64,000 nucleotides of DNA from Prostheceraeus crozeri. Lineage: Eukaryota > Platyhelminthes > Polycladida > Euryleptidae. Positions 46,069 through 56,814 of the stretch are shown piece after piece. The DNA is taken from assembly GCA_907163375.1 (NCBI GenBank), contig CAJQUW010004588.1, forward strand, positions 1 through 64,000, given 5' to 3'. The notes beneath the pieces are model-generated. The model was not told the DNA's origin, searched no databases, and saw nothing but the letters and a program-made list of their open reading frames with translations. A program made the translations under genes and the position numbers. The number at the start of each line of letters is the position of its first letter. The first letter of the stretch is position 1.

Positions 46069-47280
46069 GCCCCATGGGCACACTTTTTTCACCACCTTTT
46101 GCGATAATTTTTATGAATTATATAGAAACAAAAGCAATAAAAATTTTAGAAAATAAGTATAAAATTCAACCGAAAATCTTTAAAAGATACATTGATGACA
46201 TCATCTTGGGTCCGCTCCCCAGAGATAATGAAGCCATCTTTTCGAATATTCTTAATACATTTAATTCAATTAACAAAAATATTCAATTTACCATTGAAGT
46301 ACCAAAAGATAGCGGTCTGAACTTTTTAGACATGACTATTTATATTGAAAATAATCAAATACAGTATAAATGGTATAGTAAGCCCAACCATTCTGGCATT
46401 TGCCTTAGGAAAGATATTTGGCTCCCACACCATATAAAAGACAATTTTGTTAGCAACAGTCGTAGATATGTTTCAGAACGCTGTTCAAATCCGAATGATG
46501 AAGTTGTTGCTTTCGATATTATGAATAAAAGACTCTCGGAAAATGGCTTTAAAACATATCAAAATAACAGAAAAATAAAACCATTGGACAAAGCCTTCTA
46601 ATTGGATAAACTTATCTTTAGACTTTGTCAGCGATAGCTGGAATAGAAAAATGAATAAACTTAAACGTAAATATGGTCTGCCCATGAGAATTACAGCCAG
46701 ACCAGGCAAGAGACTACAGAACACAATAAAATCTGAAATAGATAATAAAGACTTTTGTCAATGTGACATTTGTGAACAGAGCGGTCCTAAATATAACTGT
46801 AACGACAAATATTTAGTTTACGAATTTTCGTGTAAAATCTGTCAAATAAAGTACATTGGTTAAAGTAGTCGACCTTTTCGATCACGGTATAATGAACACG
46901 AACGTAGTGTCAGAAATAGAGACAAGAAAAGTCCCCTGAGTGATCATCATCTAAAACATCATACCGCTGAAATGATGCACATTAATTATTTCAACTGCAG
47001 TATTTTGGATAAACAGAAATCGGCGATATCTACTAAGACGGCTGAATCTCGCTGGATTGCGTCGAAAATGCCAAATTTAATGAATAGACGTCATGAGCTA
47101 GTGTGAGGAGATATCAAATCCAAGACCTGAGTATATAACCCGCATCATGTAGCCGTGTCAGTGTACCCTTGAGATAGTCTTTAAGACGAAACGCGTCGGG
47201 TTACTTTATTTTATTTACAATAGAACCTCGTGACATAAAAAGGGAGAGATCTTATTTTTAAGCTAAAAGAGGTGAAAACA

Positions 47281-47640
47281 ATGCTAGGAAAGATCTAAAT
47301 CATGTTATAAGCAACAAATCATTATGACGGTTTTACCACCTTTGTCAGCTTTGAAAATATGAATAAGTTTATTTTTCCTCAAAGAGTTTAAAGCATGCTT
47401 ATAACGTCTTGGAAAGGTTTCACCAAACCATCAAAAATGTTGCCCATTTGACCAGTAAGAAATTGATTTTGAAAATCACTACCTATATGTGTTTTTGCCA
47501 CAAAATCAGGAAATTGTTTTTGGTTGTTGGGTAAAGCAAAACTGAAGCCGAAGCTAAGAGCTTCCTGCTCAAATTTAGACAAAACATGTCAAAATAAATT
47601 AACCACATTATCCAAAATACAAATTTTTGAGCAAACACTT
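47281..47640 (-). pseudogene. PLE-C reverse-transcriptase N-terminal fragment
   Basis: Minus strand. EQEALSFGFSFALPNNQK matches the 'LS.G..F...P' block and FKADKGGKTVIM the 'ADKGG..VVM' block near the N-terminal edge of Penelope-like RTs. It is broken off after that. The last 40 bases (47282-47322) recur at 48913-48952 next to PLE-B's 3' end, so the join is secondary. Confidence 0.65.
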
Positions 47641-47679
47641 TTAGAAATAAGGGAATTCAAGAGATGCTCAAAATGAGAT

Positions 47680-48120
47680 CAAGATTTTGACTTGCGAAAA
47701 TTATACACTTGATTCACATGAAAATCCAAAGCGCGCCAGATATCTGGAGATAATTGAACCCGTAAATTACGGCGAGCCAAAAAAAGCAGTTGTAAATTTT
47801 GACATGAATAACGCCCTTGCCCACCATTCCCACAATACCGGACATTTGATTGATTTTGATAATTGTGAAGTGTTGTCTTATTGTAGTAACCTAACAGTCA
47901 GAAGAGTTTAGAATCTGTTTTTATTAAGTCCAATCAACCTAATGTATTGAATATTAATGATGGTTTTTATCAACATGATGTTCTTACCTCAAATAGACTT
48001 GTAACTAGCGTTCATGTTCGATAGTTGGTGTTCTTTTGCAGACTGGTTCTTTCCACTTGATAATGGCTGTAGCATCATCCGAAACGTCGTGACTTCTTAT
48101 TTTTGGAATAAATTTATTGA
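47680..48120 (+). pseudogene. PLE-C GIY-YIG end fragment
   Basis: Plus strand. NALAHHSHNTGHLIDFDNCE and EVLSYCSNLTVRRV are the His-rich middle of a PLE GIY-YIG endonuclease ('ALA.H....GH.IDF......L'), followed in another frame by SNQPNVLNINDGF. The upstream and downstream frame differ. A 3' tail with gctgtagcatcatccgaaac follows to about 48120. It lies back to back with the minus-strand piece of the same kind. Confidence 0.65.
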
Positions 48121-48221
48121 CAAGTGTGGTAATTGACTGCTCATTGTTCGATTGCTATGGTATTATGTCAGCAGATTGTGCCATTTTGTTAACGCTAAAT
48201 GTTCCAATGCTTCCTTTCTAG

Positions 48222-48254
48222 TCAAACAGAAGAAGAGACGACCTGTCTAATTCT
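48222..48254 (+). repeat. Exon-like 33-bp module, copy 1
   Basis: tcaaacagaagaagagac and the following 15 bases, preceded by a splice-acceptor-like tttcctttctag-type tract. It matches 57060-57092 with about three differences. Here the following bases (gtggtt) make a poor donor. Confidence 0.5.
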
Positions 48255-48479
48255 GTGGTTATTTGTGAATGTGATATTTCATGTTTGCAGTTTGCAATTG
48301 TGTCTGCGGATTCATCAGAAGAAAAACTTTCGATACTTAATAATTACTTACCAATATGCAACATCTCTCATTGACGTTATCATCGCATCAATGGATTGTA
48401 CCTGAAATGATTGCAACTTCAGTGATAATGGTGGACGATAAGTCACGAAAACTCTACCCAATAGAACTATCAGAAAATT

Positions 48480-48790
48480 CTTGATAAATTGGTAAACAAG
48501 TGGCCTATTGAAAGCCGTATTGCTGAAGCGAGGCACATCAACAATAAGTCACCGGGTCTGAACAGGAAGCACGAGCTGGTTGGCTGATGAATAATCGCGT
48601 CTAAGCAATCGATCCGTACCTATTTAAGTCCACACACAGTGTTCTGTCACCTTCCGTTTTAGTTTTATTTGGCACTGAGGCAGCGACTGGGTCGCGAAAC
48701 GTATGCCACTACAAAGTTTTAGCTATTTATCTTATTACAATATATCGTGGTTTACTCAAGAAGGGAGTGATCTTTTCTGTTTCGAATCAT
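48480..48790 (+). pseudogene. PLE-D 3' end fragment
   Basis: Plus strand, about 48507-48590: ESRIAEARHINNKSPGLNRK then HELVG and a stop. This is the C-terminal end of a PLE GIY-YIG domain, where a Glu precedes 'A.HI....P.LNR'. The 3' terminal region contains a hammerhead-like core (48671-48707). Confidence 0.65.
48671..48707 (+). ncRNA. Hammerhead-like ribozyme core (degenerate)
   Basis: ggca ctgagg ca, then gcgac tgg gtcgc as stem II, gaaac, then gta and tgcc closing stem I with ggca. The order ctga-n-g / stem / gaaac is that of the minimal hammerheads known from Penelope-like element termini. One base is extra between ctgagg and stem II, so activity is doubtful. Confidence 0.35.
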
Positions 48791-48912
48791 GCCTAACTAC
48801 CTCCCGTACGCCACAATCAACATGAAAGACAATTCATTCGAAACGATTATCAATTTATGAAAATCAATAATATGGACTCACCATTGCTTGATCGAAATCA
48901 AAAATAAGATCG

Positions 48913-51534
48913 TTAGGAAAGATCTAAATCATGTTATAAGCAACAAATCATTTCAAAAACTGAAGTACATGATAACAATTAAATAAGGTACACACAGTAA
49001 CTAGACTCAAATTAATTTACATTTGAAAAAAGCACCATCATGGTTAACTTGCTTATTCAAAGTGGGGTTGAGTTTTTTTATGTACATGGCTTCCAAAATA
49101 TTTAGGTCATAAGTGTTGGGAGCTTGAGATAGAATTTTGAAATTGTCAACTTTACAGCTGCAACTGCAATTTAACCTATGGTCAGAAATGGCGGACATTT
49201 TTTCCCGATGTTCTTTTATTCTTAAGTTTAAGTGTCTTGTAGTTCTACCTATGTAGGTAGTGCGAGGGTCCACCTCACAAGCGAATTGGTAAATGACATT
49301 AGACCTAAGAACTTTGGGAGTATGATCTTTGTTGGAGAAACCACTTTTTAGTTTATTGCATGTGAAAACCCAACGGATAGGAATTTCTTTATCTATTCTA
49401 CGGAATAGTGATTGTAGTTTCTTTTTAAAATAAACCGATTGAATGCCAAAAAATGGAATTTTGACAGTATGGAGGTATTGGGATTCATCTTTTTCTTTTG
49501 GAGCACAGAATCTTTTGTCCAGATAATGTTTGACCACTTTTTGTATAAAGTACAACGGATATCCGTTGTTTTGAAAAATTTTTGTCAATTTCCCTATTTC
49601 ATCATGGAAAGTTTGCCATGACGAGCAGACGATGTAGGCTCTGTTGATCAGAGTGCTTAAAACAGAAATTTTCCATTGCATTTGGCATATGGCTCTGAAA
49701 TTCAAGGTTAGACCGGTGTACGTGGGTTTTCTGTACACCTTAGTAGTTAGCGTGTTGGATGAAGCGTCCAGGTCAATATCTAGAAAAGGTATCACTTTAC
49801 CTCCTACCTCTGTGGTGAATTTCATATTACTATGCCACTCGTTAATCTAGTCGAAGAAGGATAAGTGGTCATCATCTTCAAAGATAGCCAAGATGTCATC
49901 TACATATCTGACATAGAATTTTAGGTTTAGTTTATCATTTTGTAGGAAAGTCTGTTCCAAGTGTCCCATAAATAAGTTACTGAGGGTTGGGGCTAGGGGG
50001 CTACCCATGTTCAAACCATCACTTTGACGGTAGAGAATGTTGTTGAACGAGAAAATGCCACCAGTGGCGAATTGAAGTAATTTTTTGAAGGTGTCCTTAC
50101 TGTACGGTGGTTTTGTGTTATTGGAACTATACACCTTATCACAAGCTAGATCAATGACTTCTTTGAGAGGGACGTTAGTAAAAAGACTAACAACATCAAA
50201 GCTGATGAGTTTCGAATCCGATGAGAATTTGTAGCTAGCGAGTTTGTTTAGCAGATCAGCGTTATTTTGTACTGAGTACTCTGTAGGAATTATAGGAGTA
50301 ATGTACTGGTTTAGGTACTTGGCAAGGTTATATTCGGCCGTACCATAACTGGCAACAATATGTCTAAGAGGTACATTATTTTTATGTACCTTGGCAGAAC
50401 CGTAAAGTTTGCCACTACAAGACCCACTAGGTGAACACTTGGGAGTCCACGTAAGGTTTCACATATTTGTTCAAAAAGTATTTTAGTTTATTCTGTTGTT
50501 TTATAACAGGGTGATCGAGCATCAATTCATTTTGGTTGTGTGGGATAGCAGTAAATTTGGTAGTATCTTCAATGATAGCATTGAGCTTGTTTACATATTC
50601 ATCAGCATCTAGAATAGCTATACCATTACCTTTGTCCAATGGGACAACTTTGATGTCTTTATTTAGTTTAAGGGACTTCACTACATCTTGGTTATGTTTG
50701 GCTTGTGGCGTCTTGGTAACGTTAAACATACACTTATTGTAATTTTGTAACGCAAGTTTCACCTCATTGCAATCTCTCTTAGAGATTTTATTTTTCAGGC
50801 GGTCCACCACTTTTTCCAACGCGCAAGTCAGATGTTCGCTTCCATTGCCGTTAGGACTACTAGGGTGCTTGAGCCCTGTCTTAAAAATCTCATTTTGGTC
50901 ATGCGTGAGGGTCACCTTGCTCAAGTTTGTACCGTACCGTTGGGGGTACTTAACTTGTTTTCTACATATAACTTGAGAAACTTTTTTTGATGGGTTTCTG
51001 AAATGGATTTGATTTTCTCTGGTAGACAACTTTATGAAAATCATTTGGTCCAAGTAATTCAACTTAGAGGAGGTGCTTGACCTTAGATTTGTGTTGTGAA
51101 ATTAGCTTCGATATCTTACGTAATTGGCGATCATGAATAATGTCACGGTTCAATAGGTTATTCTTGTCTTTGAGGCTTAAAAATTTGGGAATCAACCCAT
51201 ATTTTGAGCATTTGGACAGGAATGTGATATCACATTGTAGTTTTATGATTTTGTGGTTGAACTTTTCGAATTTACGACTAGCATTGAGTTCGATGTTGTA
51301 TTTGGTCTTTAACTTATGAAAGAAGGTTACAATATTTGTAATCCTGAGTAACCAAATAACAGCTGCTAACATATTGATAGAGGTAAAAAACAGATCTTGT
51401 GAGTTCAACTCGTGCACTTGTACGTTACCAGCTGACAAAGATACTGGTTTGATCGTAATGGGATTTAAAACAAAAGTACATGTATTACAGCAAAACTTCT
51501 TGTTGCAATCTTTCGAGTTTTATTGTCTCGAGAA
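48913..51534 (-). mobile_element. PLE-B, nearly full length
   Basis: Minus strand, about 2.6 kb. The N-terminal region (51438-51064) contains NASRKFEKFNHKIIKL. The next block (51062-50427) contains VVPLDKGNGIAILDADEYV, the PLE N-terminal RT motif. The RT core then has SGKLYGSAKVHK, LISFDVVSLFTNVPL, NMGSPLAPTLSNLFMGHLEQ and the catalytic FYVRYVDDILAIF. It ends with a GIY-YIG endonuclease, with TTYIGRTTRHLNLRIKEHRE and LEAMYIKKLNPTLNKQ. The coding region lies in about four frame blocks. It is distinct from PLE-A and is of the Neptune-like kind in general organisation (inference). Confidence 0.88.
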
Positions 51535-52463
51535 TGTTATTTTGATATGTTTTAAAGCCATTTTCCGAGAGTCTTTTATTCATAATATCGAAAGCAACAA
51601 CTTCTTCATTCGGATTTGAACAGCGTTCTGAAACATATCTACGACTGTTGCTAACAAAATTGTCTTTTATATGGTGTGGGAGCCAAATATCTTTCCTAAG
51701 GCAAATGCCAGAATGGCTGGGCTTACTATACCATTTATACTGTATTTGATTATTTTCAATATAAATAGTCATGTCTAAAAAGTTCAGACCGCTATCTTTT
51801 GGTACTTCAATGGTAAATTGAATATTTTTGTTAATTGAATTAAATGTATTAAGAATATTCGAAAAGATGGCTTCATTATCTCTGGGGAGCGGACCCAAGA
51901 TGATGTCATCAATGTATCTTTTAAAGATTTTCGGTTGAATTTTATACTTATTTTCTAAAATTTTTATTGCTTTTGTTTCTATATAATTCATAAAAATTAT
52001 CGCAAAAGGTGGTGAAAAATGTGTGCCCATGGAGCAGCCCTTTACTTGCAAGTAAATTTTATTGTTATACGATATCTCATAATTATATGATATGAATTTC
52101 AGCATATCAACTAAATCACTCACAGTAAATCCATAATTTTCTATTTGATCCATGTGGGAATAAGCAAATTCTTCTATAGCGTTTAACCCTTCATCTATCG
52201 GGATGCTAGGGTATAGGTTTTTTACGTCTAATGAGATGAAAATCTGATCGTCGTCTTTTATTTCGCTAAGTTGTGACTCTAATGTTTTAATCAGTGATTT
52301 TGAGCTATCTAAGTGAGCTGGCACTTTTTTAACCAATTGGTTTAAAATTACGCTCGTAAGCCAATCAATTTTTTTAATTGGCGTGTTGATTACTGAAGCT
52401 ATCGGTCGTAAGGGAAAAGCGTTGTTAACTTTATCTTTATGATTTTTCTTATTTCTGATGATA
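51535..52463 (-). mobile_element. PLE-A second copy, RT part
   Basis: Minus strand. The RT frame at 52336-51485 is the longest PLE-A frame in the window (FISLDVKNLYPSIPIDEG, KGCSMGTHFSPPFAIIFMNY, KRYIDDIILGPLPRDNE, GLNFLDMTIYIENN). It is the uninterrupted counterpart of the copy split at 41909/46069. It ends abruptly at 51535 against PLE-B. Confidence 0.88.
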
Positions 52464-53247
52464 TTTCAGAACGCTGTTCAAATCCGAATGATGAAGTTGT
52501 TGCTTTCGATATTATGAATAAAAGACTCTCGGAAAATGGCTTTAAAACATATCAAAATAACAGAAAAATAAAACCATTGGACAAAGCCTTCTAATTGGAT
52601 AAACTTATCTTTAGACTTTGTCAGCGATAGCTGGAATAGAAAAATGAATAAACTTAAACGTAAATATGGTCTGCCCATGAGAATTACAGCCAGATCAGGC
52701 AAGAGACTACAGAACACAATAAAATCTGAAATAGATAATAAAGACTTTTGTCAATGTGACATTTGTGAACAGAGCGGTCCTAAATATAACTGTAACGACA
52801 AATATTTAGTTTACGAATTTTCGTGTAAAATCTGTCAAATAAAGTACATTGGTTAAAGTAGTCAACCTTTTCGATCACGGTATAATGAACACGAACGTAG
52901 TGTCAGAAATAGAGACAAGAAAAGTCCCCTGAGTGATCATCATCTAAAACACCATATCGCTGAAATGATGCACATTAATTATTTCAACTGCAGTATTTTG
53001 GATAAACAGAAATCGGCGATATCTACTAAGACGGCTGAATCTCGCTGGATTGCGTCGAAAATGCCAAATTTAATGAATAGACGTCATGAGCTAGTGTGAG
53101 GAGATATCAAATCCAAGACCTGAGTATATAACCCGCATCATGTAGCCGTGTCAGTGTACCCTTGAGATAGTCTTTAAGACGAAACGCGTCGGGTCATTTT
53201 ATTTTCAATAAAACATCGTGACATAAAAAGGGAGAGATCTTATTTTT
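52464..53247 (+). mobile_element. PLE-A, inverted partial copy (mirror)
   Basis: Plus-strand 3' piece, head-to-head with the minus-strand RT part. It is the mirror of 40691-41479. It carries the same linker and GIY-YIG start (KYGLPMRITARSGK, KYIG) and the same terminus, ending gatcttatttttg at about 53247. It shares its interruption of the endonuclease frame with the other PLE-A copies. Confidence 0.85.
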
Positions 53248-55071
53248 GATTTCGATCAAGCAATGGTGAATTTAAAAAACCTCCCGTTCAGTCACCTAAT
53301 GAAATAATATGGACGACCAATAAAAATGAAATCAGAAAATCGCTTGTAGAATCGTTCAGAGGCATGCTGTGAAATCACTCCGCTCAGGATCGTTTGCAAT
53401 GGATTATGAAGAAGATCAATCATGCAAAAAAATGGAAACATGAATCATAAGTCTATGGGTACAGGATCAATTTTAGTAATTTTCTTTCATGTAGTCTACA
53501 GACTTTGTTAACGGTCCAATTTCATTCATATCCAAGCAGGTGATATATTGCATTTGGATCTTGTTCTGTGTGAAAAATGTAGGTTTTGCGGCATTTACAC
53601 CGGAAGCTATCTCAAATTAAAGACAGAGAAGTGCTGAACTAAACCCATTGTCAGAGTCCAATTGCTGTGACAACAATTGCATTTGCGTTTAATTGCCAAA
53701 GCCGCTCTTAGATGGATGTGCTCATGTGAACTAGCGGGTTAGATATGGCATTTCTCAATATAGTGGAGGTGCTTGTCCATGCACCTAAATGAGTACGAAA
53801 TAAGTACTTTGCTTTTGAACCTGAGGAGTTCTAAAATAAGAACTGATATTTCCCAACTCTAAGAGTATTAGATTCTGGGACTCATTTCTTAGTCGTACTC
53901 GCTGTTAGTACTCAGCACAGAGATGGATTCAGCGGTCGCAGTTACTCCAGAGATGACGCGTTTCTATCTCAGCCATTATATGCAGTGGTAGGGAGAGGTG
54001 GAGAGATATGTCTCTCTTTGGCTTACGTGATTGGTCAAGCGCGCGCCTGCGTGAGGAAAGTCCTATTAGAGAACACACGAGCTACTGTTGTCACATTGAA
54101 GTCTGAACATCTGCCAAATCACCAGTACTTGTCTTTGACTCAATGTTTCTAAGTGATAAATTCGTCAGGTGGAAATATTATTCACATCGTTCGACTCCTC
54201 ATGATCTAAATTTACTGACTGTGAACGCTCAATACGGTGTCAATGATCTCGTTCATCAGAATTCAGATTTCAAAATTTGCATTACGTTCATTTGAAAAAT
54301 GGATCTTCTTGCCCCTCGGACTGGTTCTAAGCGTGACCATCGGTTTAAAAAAATGTCATCTCTAGACCAAACAACACAGACAAAGCAATTTATCTCTGTG
54401 GTCTCAGGTTCACAATTCTTTCGTGTACTCATTTAAGACTTAATGAATAACAGTGTAGGGTGTAGGCCTACATCATTCTGTGAAAGTCTCATTTTCGGCC
54501 TAGTTCCATGCAGAAACTCGTTCTCATTGCCAGACTAAAAGCAAAGCAACAAATTTTAAAACCCGTGCTTTACTATGAACTTTGTAGATATCTGAATTTC
54601 TTCTAATTCTAAACTCTGTCAGCTGCTGTCGAACCTCAGAACTCTTGCAATCAAAGAGGCATCCTTTCTGAAGTCCAGGAATAGAATTTTCTTTGCTCAA
54701 ACTACTCAGTGCAAATTGAGTAAGTGCATTGTTGGATCTGATCGAAGATAAGTTATCTCAAAACTGGCGCAGGAGGCTGACCCTTCAACTTGGAAAAATT
54801 TAATTTGCCATGCTATATAATCAGGATGATGACCTATTCTGATTGATAATACATGCTTCGTTTTACGTCAAGCAGATATGATAGGCATGGGATCAGCTTC
54901 ATCATCAGACATTGATAACACAATCAATGATACTATAAATATGCGTCGATTCCGTTAATATCCGTTAGTACGCCTTTATAAAGATCAGCTGACAATTGTA
55001 ACATCGATTGAAGCTAAAGAATCAAAGACGCAAGTAAGTCAACAAGACCTTTATTTTCTAGGCTTCTGTCT
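53248..55071. other. Non-coding arm segment (mirror of 38866-40690)
   Basis: Inverted twin of the left-arm segment, with the promoter-like patch mirrored at about 53940-54060 and a dispersed repeat at 54468-54537. No recognisable gene. Confidence 0.5.
54468..54537 (-). repeat. Dispersed repeat, copy b'
   Basis: Inverted-duplication twin of the copy at 39401-39468, so it is not an independent insertion. Confidence 0.7.
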
Positions 55072-55783
55072 GATGCGGAGACTCCGACTACGGGTGGCAA
55101 GTACAAAAAGCCTAGTTTTTGAAAAATTAACTGGTTAGCCTACATCATAGATCATTATAGGCTTACCTCAACCTATTTTTAGTGATCATTGCTGTATGAA
55201 TTGTCAATTATTTTCGATGAAAGTTTATCAAATGTCGCTTTCAGTTGGATGCATGCGACTCGGCTCCTCCCATCTTGTTGATGTGCGCTTTACAGGGTTT
55301 TTCTCCAGTCTCTAGCAGGCAGGAAAATCCCCATCCTTCAAAAAAATGAGCACATTTTCGATATTAATATGCGCTTTGGGGGAGACATTACACACGATCT
55401 AACGTAGCGGTAAGAGGTAATGTTCTCAACCAAACTACTATTTCATTTTGTCTCTGATGTGACCATTGGCGCATAGGTGTGATCGAAGTCAGGAAGGCTT
55501 GATTTCTCTACTAAATCACCGAGTGAAAAGACAATCATTTTTTATATCACGGTTCATTCCCTCAACTATTACAAGCTTTGCATGCAGCAGTGTCTCTGTA
55601 CTTTTGTTTGACAGAGAAAGTTGACATCAAGACAATGACAGATATGCACGAGGATAAATAATTTGTTTGTATTATGTTTCGGGTCAAGTTATAGGCCGGA
55701 GTCTGGAGTCCTATCATTTGATAGGACTCCGACTCCAACAAAAATGATAGGATTCCGGGACCTACTCCGACTCCGCATCCCTG
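55072..55783 (+). mobile_element. hAT-like MITE, second copy
   Basis: It parallels the copy at 57597-58381 from gatgcggag (55072) to gcatccctg (55783), including gataggactccgact clusters near the right end and taaatcaccgagtgaaaagaca in the middle. The left tip is shortened and the copy lacks the 109-bp hairpin present in the other copy. The outer edge of the large inverted duplication (about 55580) lies inside it. Confidence 0.8.
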
Positions 55784-56502
55784 ATTTTCACGATCAACCT
55801 TTTACTTTTAATCCGGGTGGATTTAGTTTATCTTCAAAGTCATCCCAAAAAATCGTTAAAAATTAGTCCCCACGGAGCTCAGTTCTGATGATACGTCCGC
55901 CAGCATGAGCTTCTGTGTAATTATCATGCTATTAATAATAAACGCATATGTATTTATATTAATCGGTGAAACATTCGAGAATGAGTTAAGTGATTTACGT
56001 TTCATCACGAATTTTCAAGGTGTTGTGGTTAGTGATATTAATGTGTTTATGCTTCAAGGACAAAGGTGCGAAGCTGCGAACATCATATGATTGTCTGATC
56101 TGAAGACACTCAATGCCAAAAACTAGGGCTCATAACTTGACACTTTTTACTTAATTAGAGCACACATAGAAAATCTCATTTTTGCCAGGAACATCAATCT
56201 ACTTGCCATTGTTGTAGCTTTCTTTGACACCGCTGAAAAGGAACCTGTTAGAACTCGGCAGACGCAAAAATTCATAGTAGCTATAAGGTGTACATCATTG
56301 TGCGGAGAGCGTCTCATTTTTGGCTTCGCTACCTGCAGAAACTCTTTCCGGCTGCCGGACTATATGGCCTCTTTCGAAGAAAGTTTGTCGGATTTAGTTC
56401 GTCGTAGAAATTATAGAGCGTTGTCCATATGAGTAGCCCACTGCAGATATGAGCAAATTATTCATTCAAGGCACACGGTTATTTTCAGCCACCATAATGG
56501 TT
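55784..56502. other. Mostly non-coding; one short hydrophobic frame
   Basis: The plus-strand frame 55905-56090 begins MSFCVIIMLLIINAYVFILI, a hydrophobic run of signal-anchor type. It could be a 5' exon of the membrane-protein gene downstream, but no splice signal was settled. A dispersed repeat lies at 56241-56361. Confidence 0.3.
56241..56361 (-). repeat. Dispersed repeat, copy c
   Basis: On the minus strand: agtccggcagccggaaagag, then tttctgcaggtagcgaagcc, aaaaatgagacgctc, gatgtacacc, and further tgcgtctgccgagttctaac. It aligns with copies a, b and d. The 3' block is shared with copy d. Confidence 0.65.
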
Positions 56503-56575
56503 TGGTCTCCGTGTCGCAGTGGTTAGGTGCTAGGCCTAACGATCTTTCGGCTCAATGGTCGACCCCGAAAGTGTC
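56503..56575 (+). repeat. tRNA-like SINE head, tentative
   Basis: ggtctccgtgtcgcagtggt then taggtgctaggcctaac resembles a tRNA 5' half with an A box (gtcgcagtggttaggtgc). About 35 bases on, atggtcgacccc could be a decayed B box. No acceptor-stem closure was found, so this is not a working tRNA. It could be the head of a SINE. Confidence 0.3.
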
Positions 56576-56814
56576 ACATGAGCCCAGATTCGCCAACGAT
56601 AGAAAATTGTGACTTCTGTCAACCACTGGAAGCCACAATCGTTACGGCACCGTTGCGCTGTGATGCAGCGCATGTTCAGGATGTAACATCGTTTTTCTAA
56701 GGTCCATGTCTGTTCCAGTACTATATCATGGAGAGTCACGTTTTTACGGCAAATTCGCATAATTAGATTGTTTAAGCGAATGACTTTGCTAGAAGTGCAA
56801 ACTGATTCAAAACG

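Larger units (their letters stand above)
41480..47262 (+). mobile_element. PLE-A main copy, split by a 4.2-kb insertion
   Basis: Penelope-like retroelement on the + strand, 5'-truncated and interrupted by the TIR element at 41910-46068. RT domain motifs before the insertion: FISLDVKNLYPGIPIDEG. After it: KRYIDDIILGPLPRDNEAI (catalytic YIDD), GLNFLDMTIYIENN and WYSKPNHSG. Downstream is the GIY-YIG part (KYGLPMRITAR, KYIG, SRPFRSRYNEHERS) ending NLMNRRHELV. The coding region has a few frame breaks. The 3' terminus at about 47262 ends gggagagatcttattttt, as in the other PLE-A copies. This family would reverse-transcribe and integrate via its own endonuclease. Confidence 0.85.
51535..55580 (-). 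repeat. Right arm of 17-kb inverted duplication
   Basis: Partner of the left arm, uninterrupted, about 4.05 kb. Its outer edge near 55580 falls inside a hAT-like MITE copy that continues to 55783. The left arm breaks off at the same internal point. Its inner edge at 51535 is the junction of PLE-A with PLE-B. Confidence 0.93.

Noticed and set aside
56503-56575. A genuine tRNA gene
   Set aside because: The A-box region is good, but no closing acceptor stem or proper B box is found; kept only as a tentative SINE head.
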